Shown here piece after piece: positions 16,841-25,101 of a stretch of 64,000 nt of DNA (its first letter is position 1; each line of letters opens with the position of its first letter). Position numbers and translations under genes: made by a program. Origin of the DNA: Streptomyces triculaminicus (GTDB lineage: Bacteria > Actinomycetota > Actinomycetes > Streptomycetales > Streptomycetaceae); the NCBI RefSeq assembly GCF_017349075.1, contig NZ_JAFMOF010000001.1, positions 1,178,001 to 1,242,000 of the forward strand, read 5' to 3'. The notes under the pieces were generated by a model that was not told the DNA's origin, did not search any database, and saw nothing but the letters and a program-made list of their open reading frames with translations.

Positions 16841-17131
16841 TCAACGTGCAAGCCTTCGATAGGAAAAAATTCTGGTCAGCGTGACGTAGCGATACTGCCC
16901 GCCACGTTCGCTGCGCAATTCGCCGCGTTCTATGAGGTGGGCGACGGTCCATGGCGTCAGCCCGAGCAACGAGGCCGCGGTCCGCACCGGGACGCTCAGC
17001 CCCTCGAAGACCGCGGGGACGGGCTCCTCGGCCGCACCGCCGTCCACCTCGTGGTCCACCGCGTCGTAGTCGTGTACGGCGTAGTAGTCGATCGCGGCAG
17101 CAATGTTGTGTGCCATCCCGACGCGCACCAT
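16841..17131 (-). CDS. Small HTH DNA-binding protein
   Basis: 96 residues. The C-terminal half has a MerR/excisionase-like helix-turn-helix (VRTAASLLGLTPWTVAHLIERGELRSERGGQYRYVTLTRI). The N-terminal half is acidic. The start is uncertain: the ATG at 17131 has its G-rich site too close; GTG 17128 or ATG 17116 are alternatives. It lies upstream of the rodlins in the same direction, 136 bp away. Role unknown; regulation of the rodlins is only a possibility. Confidence 0.6.
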   Translation of the reverse strand: MVRVGMAHNIAAAIDYYAVHDYDAVDHEVDGGAAEEPVPAVFEGLSVPVRTAASLLGLTPWTVAHLIERGELRSERGGQYRYVTLTRIFSYRRLAR

Positions 17132-17229
17132 CCCCTCGGTCCAGTCGCGTTTTTCGTACTTGCCGCCAGGCCAGCCAGCTCCGCCGGAAGAGTATGCAGC
17201 CCCTAACCGGGCGTCAAGTATGCTTTTTA

Positions 17230-17249
17230 CTTACTTGTCGACAGGTAAG
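17230..17249. promoter_or_regulatory. TetR-type operator candidate 1
   Basis: Palindrome CTTACTTGTC-GACAGGTAAG, 9 of 10 positions paired. Typical size and symmetry for a TetR dimer site. Confidence 0.6.
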
Positions 17250-17543
17250 AGACCACTCAACGAAAAATCCCGGCCACAAGGAACCGGCCAGCGGCGGCCG
17301 GGTGACGCCACATCACATCGATCGGTTGACCGCGAACACGGTGACCAGCGGAGAGTTTTGTTCACGTCCGTCCGGCGCCGCCGCGGGGGCGGCACCGCCC
17401 CGAGCGCCCGGCAGGAAGGCGGCGGGCGCCGCGACCACCGCCCCTACGCCCCCTGGAGTACCGGTGTCGGGCGGTAACCCCGTGCCGATCAGGTCCTGGG
17501 GGGCGATCTTTCTCCCCTAACGTGTGCGGGAGGCCCACCTGTA

Positions 17544-17563
17544 CTTACTTGCCAGCGGGTTAG
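17544..17563. promoter_or_regulatory. TetR-type operator candidate 2
   Basis: CTTACTTGCC-AGCGGGTTAG shares the left half-site with 17230-17249 (9/10). The symmetry is weaker (6/10). It ends 45 bp before the TetR ATG, a position suited to autoregulation. Confidence 0.5.
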
Positions 17564-17608
17564 TTGAGTACATGTGCGACGGACGACGGACAGCAGGAGA
17601 GTGAGCCC

Positions 17609-18205
17609 ATGGGCAGCACGCCACAGCCCCGCAAGAGCGACACCCGCGAGCGCATTCAGAAGACGGCACTGGACCTGTTCGTGTCACGGGGCTACGAGAA
17701 GACGTCGCTGCGCGAGATCGCCGAGGAGCTCGGGGTCACCAAGGCCGCGCTGTACTACCACTTCAAGACCAAGGAGGACATTCTCAGCGCCCTCTCCGAG
17801 CAGCTCGGGCGGCCCGTCGACGAGCTCATCGCCTGGGGCGAGGCCCAGCCCCCCACCCTGGAGACCAAGCGCGAACTGCTGCGCCGCTACAGCGCCGCCC
17901 TGCGGGACGCCGCCCCGATCTACCGCATCCTGCAGGAGAACCAGGCGACGCTGCGCGAGCTGACCATCGGCGAGACGCTGCACCGGCGGGTGACCGCCGT
18001 CTCCACGCTCATCCAGTCGGGTGACGGGGCGTTGGAGAGCTCCGTACGGTCCTCCAGCGCCCTGCTGACGGTCCATTTCGGAACCTTCGCCCTGGACGGC
18101 GTGAAGGGCGACCCCGAGGACAAGCGTGCCGCCCTCCTGCAGGTCGCCCTGGAGATCCTGGACTCGGCCGGCCGCGCGGAGGCGAAGCCGGCCGCGGTCC
18201 GGTGA
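17609..18205 (+). CDS. TetR/AcrR family transcriptional regulator
   Basis: 198 residues. N-terminal Tet[55 protein letters not shown]. The C-terminal ligand domain is helical and has no recognised subfamily. The ATG at 17609 has an AGGAGAG site; a longer frame from 17564 is less likely. No efflux or enzyme gene is divergent nearby, so its target besides itself may be the small HTH/rodlin side or unlinked. Confidence 0.9.
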   Translation: MGSTPQPRKSDTRERIQKTALDLFVSRGYEKTSLREIAEELGVTKAALYYHFKTKEDILSALSEQLGRPVDELIAWGEAQPPTLETKRELLRRYSAALRDAAPIYRILQENQATLRELTIGETLHRRVTAVSTLIQSGDGALESSVRSSSALLTVHFGTFALDGVKGDPEDKRAALLQVALEILDSAGRAEAKPAAVR

Positions 18206-18309
18206 CCCCGCACGGCCCCCGCGAGCACTCCATACCGTCGAGTCGGTTTGATGGCTCGCCGCAGGGCCGCCGGCGGGTCCGGGCCGCTTCCCGGAACGGA
18301 TCCGCCCCG

Positions 18310-19002
18310 TCAGCCGGCGGCGATCAGCTGCCCGTCCTCCGCCCGGCCCGCGCTCCGCTCCGCCTCGGCCAGCGCCAGGGCGCGGGGACCGCGGCCGGGG
18401 CTCATGTCGAGCCGGGCCAGCACCGAGGGCACCGCCACGCTGGGCATCAGGTGCTCGTAGAGCACGATGGCCCGGCGCTCGAGGTCGGCGCGGTTGGTGA
18501 CCGCCTGGGACATGGTGTTGATGCCCGCGTACGCGCCGACGATCAGCTCGGCGGTGTCGTCCGGCACCACATGGGGCAGCACCTCGCCGCGCTCCTTGCC
18601 CTCCACCAGGACCCGGGTGTGCACCTCGGTCCAGCCGTTGAAGGGGCTGGCGCGGTTGAGGTTCGACGAGCCGTGCTCGAGCGTCAGCCGGACGCTGCCG
18701 CGCAGCAGCGGGTCCTCGACCATCCGACAGGCGAAGATCATTCCCATGTCGACCAGCTGCTGCATCTTGCAGGTGCCGGCCAGGTCGGAAGGATCGGGGA
18801 CGGTCGACATCTGGGCGTCTATCACCGCGAGCGCCAGTTCCTCCTTGGAGGCGAAGTGGAAATACAGCGCCCCCTTGGTCACCTCGGCCCGCGCCAGGAT
18901 CTCCGTAATGGTGGCGGCGTCGTAGCCCCGCTCGTCGAACACCACCGCGGCCGCTTCCAGAATGGACTGGCGAGTCCTGATCGCACGGTCCTGCTTTGCC
19001 AC
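18310..19002 (-). CDS. Gamma-butyrolactone receptor-like TetR repressor (ScbR/ArpA family)
   Basis: 230 residues. GTG 19002 with GGAGG site gives the family start AKQDRAIRTRQSILEAAAVVFDERGYDAATITEILARAEVTKGALYFHFASKEELA, a near-diagnostic ArpA/ScbR HTH. The ligand domain keeps FNGWTEVHT (the Trp contacts ligand in CprB-type structures, family knowledge). Such receptors repress antibiotic and signalling genes until a butyrolactone or butenolide releases them. It is the downstream end of a module with SDR, HAD and AfsA genes. A candidate operator lies 87 bp upstream. Confidence 0.92.
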   Translation of the reverse strand: MAKQDRAIRTRQSILEAAAVVFDERGYDAATITEILARAEVTKGALYFHFASKEELALAVIDAQMSTVPDPSDLAGTCKMQQLVDMGMIFACRMVEDPLLRGSVRLTLEHGSSNLNRASPFNGWTEVHTRVLVEGKERGEVLPHVVPDDTAELIVGAYAGINTMSQAVTNRADLERRAIVLYEHLMPSVAVPSVLARLDMSPGRGPRALALAEAERSAGRAEDGQLIAAG

Positions 19003-19088
19003 GGTTGCCTCCGGATCAATTGGGTCTCTTCGCCGCAAGTCGGCGGCGAGGACGACGGGTGCACCCCCCTGGTGCGGTTGTCGCCCCC

Positions 19089-19112
19089 GAAATCAAACCG
19101 GCGAGTCCGTAT
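19089..19112. promoter_or_regulatory. Candidate autoregulatory element (ARE) before the receptor gene
   Basis: 24-bp element beginning GAAATCAAACCGGCGAG and ending TCCGTAT. 19 of 24 positions match the element at 20727-20750. The AACCGG core resembles known ScbR/BarA-type AREs. Confidence 0.55.
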
Positions 19113-19193
19113 CCTATCAAGCCCGGCCTCGCAATCTGGCGCAATTCTCACCCTGGTGAATGTCTTCCGCCAGGTCGAATCGCAGTGGCCGAA

Positions 19194-19967
19194 TCACACC
19201 ATGGTGAATCCGCCGTCCACCGGCACCGTGGCGCCGGTGACAAAGGACGCCCGGTCGCTGAGCAGCCAGGCGGCGGCCTCCGCGATCTCCTCGGGCTCCG
19301 CCGTGCGGGGCTGCGGCGTCGCCGCGTGCAGCGCCTCCTCGATGCCCGGGTTCTGGGCGAACCAGTCCGCGACGACCTCGCTGCGGGTGGTGCCCGGGGC
19401 CACGGCGTTGACCCGGATCCCCTGGGCGGCGTACTCCGCGGCGGCCGCCTTCGTGAAGCCGATGACCGCGTGCTTGGCCGCCACGTACGGGGCCGCGACC
19501 GGCGTCGCCAACAGGCCTCCGACGCTGCTGTTGTTGACGATCGTGCCGCCGCCGTTGGCCAGCATCGCGGCGATCTCGTCGCGCAGACAGTTCCACACGC
19601 CGCGGGCGTTGACGTCCATGATGCTGTCGTACGCGGCGTCGTCCATCAGGTGCAGCGGGGTGCGCCCCATGCCCCAGCCGGCGTTGTTGAACGCCGAGTC
19701 CAGCCGCCCGTACCGCTCGAGGACGAAGCCCACGGCGCGCCGGGTGTCCTCGCGCCGGGAGACGTCCGTGACCACGTACGCGGCCTCGGCGCCCGTGCCC
19801 CGCAGCTCCTCCACCAGCTCGCGCAGCCGGTCCTCGCGCCGGGCCGCCAGCACCACCGTGGCCCCCTCGCGCGCGAACACCCGCGCGGACGCGGCGCCGA
19901 TGCCGCTGCTGGCTCCCGTGATCAGTGCGACCCTGCCCCGGAGCAGCCCGTGCTCACCGGCCATCAT
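19194..19967 (-). CDS. SDR family oxidoreductase of the butyrolactone module
   Basis: 257 residues, classical short-chain dehydrogenase. NAD(P) motif TGASSGIG (17-24), NNAG, catalytic Ser in NNSSVGG and Y-x3-K in YVAAKHA. In butyrolactone pathways an SDR (BarS1, ScbB or similar) reduces the keto or butenolide intermediate; the exact step is inference. Its ATG overlaps the HAD stop (ATGA), so the two are translationally coupled. Confidence 0.9.
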   Translation of the reverse strand: MMAGEHGLLRGRVALITGASSGIGAASARVFAREGATVVLAARREDRLRELVEELRGTGAEAAYVVTDVSRREDTRRAVGFVLERYGRLDSAFNNAGWGMGRTPLHLMDDAAYDSIMDVNARGVWNCLRDEIAAMLANGGGTIVNNSSVGGLLATPVAAPYVAAKHAVIGFTKAAAAEYAAQGIRVNAVAPGTTRSEVVADWFAQNPGIEEALHAATPQPRTAEPEEIAEAAAWLLSDRASFVTGATVPVDGGFTMV

Positions 19968-20695
19968 GCGTACCCTTTTTCTTCCTCGTCTGCGCCGGAC
20001 CCCGACCACAGGGTTCCGGCCTCGGTCTCCGCGTCGACCGTGCGCAGCAGCGCCTCGTCGATCGCGGACAGTGAACCGACCACGTGCCGCACGCCCACCG
20101 CGCGCATCAGCTCGCCCTGGAAGCCGTGCGGGAAACCGGAGGGGTGGCCGATGAAGGCGGTGCCGAGAGTGCGCGCCGTCTCCGCGACGCGGGCGACGTC
20201 GTCGATGAACAGCGCCTCGTCGGGACGCAGTCCGAAGACGCCCTCGGCGATCTCGGTGATGCCTGGCCGGAAATCGTTGGTGCACACATACCCGGGGCCG
20301 TCGAAGAGCGCGGCGTGCTCTCCGAGGTACCGGGTGAAGTGGGAGGCGTCGAGTCCGCCGTAACAGACCGTGCGCAGCCCGAGGGCGCGGAGCCGGTGCA
20401 GCAGGTCCAGGGCGCCGTCGAGGAGGCGGATCGGGTCGCTCGCGAGGTAGTCGGCGCGCTCCTCGAAATAGGCCTCGAGGACGCGTTCGGGGGCCCAGTC
20501 CAGGCCGGCCGCCTCGCCCATGGCGCGGGCGGCCACCAGCTGCGGCTGGGAGAAGACGGCCCGCTCGACATCGGCGGTGTAGCGCCCGCCGCGACGGGTG
20601 ACGAAGCGGTGGATCATCGGACTGAACGTGTCATTGAGAAGGACGCCGTCGATATTGACGGCGGCCAGTCGTATCCGGCTCAGCGGAGCGGCCAC
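19964..20695 (-). CDS. HAD-superfamily protein of the butyrolactone module
   Basis: 243 residues. GTG 20695 has a GGAGG site. HAD fold: motif I region RLAAVNIDGVLLNDTF, cap domain about 30-95, motif II region LRTVCYGG, motif IV DEALFIDDVARVAETA. Phosphatases of this superfamily (for example MmfP) remove the phosphate from AfsA-pathway intermediates. Here the first Asp of the D-x-D motif, the usual nucleophile, is Asn (NID), so normal phosphatase chemistry is doubtful. It is coupled to the SDR and divergent from afsA. Confidence 0.85.
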   Translation of the reverse strand: MAAPLSRIRLAAVNIDGVLLNDTFSPMIHRFVTRRGGRYTADVERAVFSQPQLVAARAMGEAAGLDWAPERVLEAYFEERADYLASDPIRLLDGALDLLHRLRALGLRTVCYGGLDASHFTRYLGEHAALFDGPGYVCTNDFRPGITEIAEGVFGLRPDEALFIDDVARVAETARTLGTAFIGHPSGFPHGFQGELMRAVGVRHVVGSLSAIDEALLRTVDAETEAGTLWSGSGADEEEKGYA

Positions 20696-20726
20696 TATCG
20701 ACCTCCATTGTTGGGGGAAGAGCCTC

Positions 20727-20750
20727 GAAATTAAACCGTCCCGTCCGGAT
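20727..20750. promoter_or_regulatory. Candidate autoregulatory element (ARE) between HAD and afsA genes
   Basis: 24-bp element beginning GAAATTAAACCGTCCCG and ending TCCGGAT; 19/24 identity to 19089-19112. It lies 32 bp upstream of the HAD start and in the shared region with afsA, suiting control by the receptor. Confidence 0.55.
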
Positions 20751-20928
20751 GTTCCGCACGCGAGAGGTAACTCACATCGGGGCTGATCGGCCGTCAACCG
20801 CCTTGTATCTTGGCCCCCCGGAGGGCGTTGGCCGGGGAAACCGTAGCACTTTAAAAGAAAACCCGATGGCGCGCACCTTGACATTGGCGGCCATCCGGCC
20901 CGCTCTTCTTATCGACTGAGGGGGAAAC

Positions 20929-21888
20929 ATGTACCCGTCCACGACCGTGCCGGGGTCCTTCGCGCCCGATCTGCCCCGGCTGACGACGACCGTGCCCCGC
21001 GAGTTCGTCCATCGCGCGGCCGTGGCGGAGGTGCTGCTCACCGGGTGGAGCCGGGTGGACGAGGAGCGCTTTCGCGTCCGCGCCCAATGGCCACGCGGGC
21101 ACAGCTTCTTCACGCCGGTGAGCGGCGGGTGGCACGACCCCATGATGGTCGCCGAGACGGTCCGCCAGGTCGGCTCGCTCCTGGCCCACGCGGAGTTCGA
21201 CGTCCCCCTCGGCTACCAGTTCCTGATGTGGCACCTGGACTACGCGGTCCACACCGAGCACCTGGCGATCGGGGCGGCGCCCGCCGAGCTGGTGCTGGAC
21301 GTCGTCTGCTCGGAGGTACGGCGGCGGGGGCGGGTCCTGACCGGCATGCGCTACGACGTCGCCGTCCACCGCGACGGCGCGGTCGCCGCGACCGGCAGCG
21401 CGTCCTTCACCTGCACCTCGCCGGAGGTATACCGCAGGATCCGCGGCCCCCGGCTGCCGGGCACCCCCACCGAGGCGGGCTCGCCGCCCGTGGCACCCGA
21501 ACACGTGGGCCGCGCCTCGGCCTTCGACGTGGTCCTGGGCGGCGACGACCGGGACCGCCCGGGGCGCTGGCTCCTGCGGGCCGACGGCCGGCACCCCATA
21601 CTCTTCGACCACCCCGTCGACCACATCCCCGGCATGGTGCTGCTGGAGGCCGCCCGGCAGGCCGCCACCGCCCTGGCCCCGCACCCGGTGGTCTTCCCCG
21701 CGTCCCTGACCGGCGCCTTCCACCGCTACGCCGAGCTGGACAGCCCCGTACGGATAGCCGCCGACCGCGACGACCCGGACGCGTCGGGGTCCTTCGTCAC
21801 CCGCGTCAGCGGGCATCAGGACGACGAGCTGCTCTTCTCCTGCACGATCTCGGCGGCTCCCCCGCCCGCCGGTCCCGCGGCGGTGTGA
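20929..21888 (+). CDS. AfsA/ScbA/BarX-family butyrolactone (butenolide) synthase
   Basis: 319 residues with two AfsA hot-dog repeats. First repeat: VPREFVHRAAVAEVLLTGW ... AQWPRGHSFF ... MMVAETVRQVGSLLAH. Second repeat: HVGRASAFDVVL ... RHPILFDHPVDHIPGMVLLEAARQAA, the conserved FDHP-DH-PGM motif. AfsA condenses a beta-ketoacyl thioester with dihydroxyacetone phosphate at the start of butyrolactone signalling. Ribosome site AGGGGGAA. Divergent from the HAD-SDR pair; the receptor gene completes the module. Confidence 0.93.
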   Translation: MYPSTTVPGSFAPDLPRLTTTVPREFVHRAAVAEVLLTGWSRVDEERFRVRAQWPRGHSFFTPVSGGWHDPMMVAETVRQVGSLLAHAEFDVPLGYQFLMWHLDYAVHTEHLAIGAAPAELVLDVVCSEVRRRGRVLTGMRYDVAVHRDGAVAATGSASFTCTSPEVYRRIRGPRLPGTPTEAGSPPVAPEHVGRASAFDVVLGGDDRDRPGRWLLRADGRHPILFDHPVDHIPGMVLLEAARQAATALAPHPVVFPASLTGAFHRYAELDSPVRIAADRDDPDASGSFVTRVSGHQDDELLFSCTISAAPPPAGPAAV

Positions 21889-21898
21889 GACCGCCGGG

Positions 21899-23239
21899 TC
21901 ATTCGCCGGACGGCTGGTCGCCGTCCTGCTCCGCCTCGTCCTTGGACGCCCCGTCCTCGGCGCTCTTCTTCTTCTCCTCCTCCGCGCGCTTCTTCTCCTC
22001 CTCCTTCCTCTGCTCTTCCTTCTTCTTTTCCTCCTCGCGCCGCTTGTCGCCCGGCTTCTGCTTGTCCGCCGTGTCCTGCGGGAAGGTGAGCTGCTTTCCC
22101 ATCCATTCCAGCGTCGGGGAGATCTCCCGCCGCCACGTGGTGAAGTTGTGGCTGCCCGACGGAAGAATGATCTTCGCGGCCGTCATGGGTTCCTTGACCG
22201 CGGCGAGGAACTTCTTCGTCTCCTCGTAGTTCTTCTCGCCCTTTTCGCTGCTGGTGACGAGCACCGACACATGCGGAACGGGCAGATTCTTCAGCCGCCA
22301 GATCAGGTCGTGCTCGCGCTGCCGCTTGCGGCCCGCCTCGTCGTCGCCGAAGAGCTTTCCGGTGGTGAGATCATTCTTGATCTTGTAATCGGCGGACAGG
22401 GCGCCCGCGACGGGATAGATCCCAGGCTGGCGCATGGCCAGTTCGAGGGCGCAGGTGCCGCCCGAGGAATAGCCCATGACGCCCCAGGCGCTCGCCTCGT
22501 GGCCGACCCGGTAGGCGCTCCTGAGGGCTTCGGGAAGGTCCTTGGTGAAATACGTCTCCGCCTGCGGGCCGTCGGGGACGTCCACGCATTCGGTGTCGCG
22601 CGGCGGGGCGATGGTCGGCCGGACCATCACCACGATGGTGGGCTGCATCCGGCGCTCGGAGATGAGGGTGCTCGCGGTCTTCGGGACCTGCAGATACTGG
22701 GAAAGGTTGTTGATGCCGCCCGGATAGCCGCTGATGGCCACGATGACGGGGAAGCGGGCCCGCTCGTACTGCTTCTGGAAATACTGCGGCGGAAGATAGA
22801 CGAAGGCGGGCTCGATCACGTTGGCCCGGCGGGCGACCAGGCGCACCGACTCCAGGGCGCCGACCCGGTCCCGGGGGCCCTTGGGCAGCGCGGCCCGGTC
22901 GAGGCCCTCGGAGCCCGCCGGGCGCACCAGGCCGCCCTTGCCCGCGTCGACCCGGGCGTTGCCGCCGGCCTCGGCGGCCCCCTGGGTGACCTGCCCCTGC
23001 GACCGGTCGTACCTGCCGATCAGCTCGCCCCAGGTGCCGAAGAAGCTGTTGGCGGAATTCACCGCGAGCAGCACCGTGGACATGATCGTCAACTGGGTCA
23101 CCAGGATCGCGCCGAGGCGTCCCAGGACGGGCAGCGGGCCCCGCCCGGCGAGCCTCGGCCAGAGCCATATCGTGAGCCCCACACACACAATGGCGACGAA
23201 CGCCACCGTGTACAAGAGTGACCGGCTGGTCAGGCCCAT
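21899..23239 (-). CDS. Membrane-anchored alpha/beta-hydrolase (esterase D/antigen 85-like) with Lys/Glu-rich tail
   Basis: 446 residues. Two N-terminal transmembrane segments (LLYTVAFVAIVCVGLTIWLW and LGAILVTQLTIMSTVLLAV) precede an esterase domain with the nucleophile elbow GYSSGG and a probable catalytic His in SGSHNFTTW. The last 55 residues are almost pure Lys/Glu/Arg (KREEEKKKEEQRK-type), probably a long charged helix. Family members are acyl esterases or mycolyltransferase-like enzymes; the substrate is unknown. The ATG at 23239 follows GAGGGG. It is convergent with afsA, with an 10-bp gap. Confidence 0.8.
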   Translation of the reverse strand: MGLTSRSLLYTVAFVAIVCVGLTIWLWPRLAGRGPLPVLGRLGAILVTQLTIMSTVLLAVNSANSFFGTWGELIGRYDRSQGQVTQGAAEAGGNARVDAGKGGLVRPAGSEGLDRAALPKGPRDRVGALESVRLVARRANVIEPAFVYLPPQYFQKQYERARFPVIVAISGYPGGINNLSQYLQVPKTASTLISERRMQPTIVVMVRPTIAPPRDTECVDVPDGPQAETYFTKDLPEALRSAYRVGHEASAWGVMGYSSGGTCALELAMRQPGIYPVAGALSADYKIKNDLTTGKLFGDDEAGRKRQREHDLIWRLKNLPVPHVSVLVTSSEKGEKNYEETKKFLAAVKEPMTAAKIILPSGSHNFTTWRREISPTLEWMGKQLTFPQDTADKQKPGDKRREEEKKKEEQRKEEEKKRAEEEKKKSAEDGASKDEAEQDGDQPSGE

Positions 23240-23561
23240 GCGCCCCTCAACTCCCTGCCCCCGTGGTGGGTACTCATGTTCGGTCCGGCAATAGTCACCG
23301 ATAAAGAGGCGGGAACGGGCGGACAGGGTTGCCCTATGACCGTTTATTGCCCCGCTCTTGTCCTGCCGGTGTCCTGTTCTTCTCCCGGCGTTCCCGGCAA
23401 CGAATCCCGGCTCGGGCCGGTTACCCGCGATGGATGACGGCGAGCCGACGCGCAGATGGAGGCTGGCCGAACCCTGCCTTCCGCTGGATGGTGAAAAGAC
23501 GGCTCCGCGGTGGGGGCACCGCCCGGTGGCAGCCGGGGAAGGGCCGGTGGAGGTGGGCGAG
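23240..23561. other. Divergent promoter region (322 bp), no gene seen
   Basis: Separates the esterase (minus) and carotenoid oxygenase (plus). Short frames here lack ribosome sites. No operator or riboswitch recognised. Confidence 0.4.
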
Positions 23562-24923
23562 ATGACCGGCACGACACACGGCCCCGGGCACGGCGCGGCC
23601 AATCCCTATCTGAGTGGCCTCTACGCGCCGGTGCGGGACGAGACGACGGCGGTCGACCTGCCGGTGACCGGCACGCTTCCCGAGTCCCTGCGCGGCCGTT
23701 ACCTGCGCAACGGTCCCAACCCGCTGCACGTGGACGACCCGGCCGGCTACCACTGGTTCGGCGGCGAGGGCATGATCCACGGCGTGCGGCTGCGCGACGG
23801 CCGCGCCGAGTGGTACCGCAACCGCTGGGTGCGCTCGGACGCGGTGGCCGGGCGGCTCGGCGAGAAGCTGCTGCACGGCCCGCGCCACCTGGACATGGAC
23901 TTCGCGCCCAACACCCATGTGCAGTTCTTCGCCGGGCACTGCCTGGCGCTGGTCGAGGGCGGCACCCTGCCCTACGAGCTCGACCCGGAGCTCTACACGA
24001 TCGGGCCGTTCGACTTCCACGGCACGCTGCCGGGCGGGCTGTCCGCGCACCCCGTCGTCGACCCGCGCAACGGCGAGCTGCACGCGGTGTCCTACTGCCT
24101 GGCCTGGCCGTATGTGCAGTACGTCGTCGCCGGCGTCGACGGACGGATCCGCCGGCACGTGGAGATCCCCGTCCCGGGGCATCCGATGATGCACGCCTTC
24201 TCGCTCACCGAGCGGTACGTGCTGCTGTACGACCTCCCGGTCGTCTTCGCCGGGAACGGCCGTGCGGACGGCCCGCATCCGGCCTGGGTCCCCGGGCGGC
24301 CGGCCCGCCTGGGGGTGCTGCCGCGCGAGGGGGCCGCGCACGAGGTGCGCTGGCTGGAGACGGACCCCTGCTTCGTCTTCCACCCCATGAACGCCTTCGA
24401 GCACGACGGCCGCTTCATCACCGTGCACCTCGTCCGCTACGACCGTTTCTTCGACACCGGCCGCCCCCGGCCCGGCGAGCGGACGGCGCACCTGGAGCGC
24501 TGGACCGTCGACCTGGCCGCGGGGACCGTGCGGCGGCAGCGGGTGGACGACCGCCCGGTGGAGTACCCCCGCGTCGACCCGCGCCGGCTGAGCCGGCCGC
24601 ACCGCTACGGCTACGCCATGCGCGAGCGGACGGCGGAGGCGGACACCGCCCTGCTCAAGTACGACCTGGAGCGCGGCAGCTGCGTGGAGTTCGAGGTTCC
24701 GGCGGGCGGCGACGTGGGCGAGGGGGTGTTCGTCCCCGCGGCGCCGCACGCGGCCGAGGACGACGGCTGGGTGCTGGCGTACGCCTACGCGCCGGAGCGC
24801 GCCGCCACGGACCTGGTGGTGCTGGCCGCCCAGGACTTCGCGGCCGGGCCCGTGGCGCGCGTCCATCTGCCGGTACGGGTGCCGCTGGGCTTTCACGGCA
24901 ACTGGATTCCCGATCACGAATGA
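23562..24923 (+). CDS. Carotenoid cleavage / lignostilbene-type dioxygenase
   Basis: 453 residues. Seven-bladed-propeller oxygenase with the expected four iron-binding His: H163 (SAHPVVDP), H211 (MMHAFSLTE), H274 (FVFHPMNAFE) and H445 (GFHGNWIPD). The start region RYLRNGPNPL is also typical. It cleaves a C=C bond of carotenoids or stilbene-type compounds with O2; no carotenoid genes are adjacent, so the substrate is open. The ATG at 23562 has a GGAGG site; longer frames lack family similarity. Confidence 0.92.
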   Translation: MTGTTHGPGHGAANPYLSGLYAPVRDETTAVDLPVTGTLPESLRGRYLRNGPNPLHVDDPAGYHWFGGEGMIHGVRLRDGRAEWYRNRWVRSDAVAGRLGEKLLHGPRHLDMDFAPNTHVQFFAGHCLALVEGGTLPYELDPELYTIGPFDFHGTLPGGLSAHPVVDPRNGELHAVSYCLAWPYVQYVVAGVDGRIRRHVEIPVPGHPMMHAFSLTERYVLLYDLPVVFAGNGRADGPHPAWVPGRPARLGVLPREGAAHEVRWLETDPCFVFHPMNAFEHDGRFITVHLVRYDRFFDTGRPRPGERTAHLERWTVDLAAGTVRRQRVDDRPVEYPRVDPRRLSRPHRYGYAMRERTAEADTALLKYDLERGSCVEFEVPAGGDVGEGVFVPAAPHAAEDDGWVLAYAYAPERAATDLVVLAAQDFAAGPVARVHLPVRVPLGFHGNWIPDHE

Positions 24924-25101
24924 CCGGAGACGCACCGCTACAGACCACAATGCCCCGGGATGACACGTACTGACGGCGTGTCGGGTGTGAACGGACGGGA
25001 CCGGACTTGACGGCTAGCCTTACGTAGTCGCCAGCCAGGGGATTTATCCCCGCACTACGGACAATTCACTCGCACCCGAGACACATGAAGGACATCTCCC
25101 C

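Larger units (their letters stand above)
17132..17608. promoter_or_regulatory. 477-bp regulatory intergenic region
   Basis: No convincing gene. It contains two related palindromes (17230-17249 and 17544-17563) that look like operators for the adjacent TetR regulator. The second lies just before the TetR start. Confidence 0.45.
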
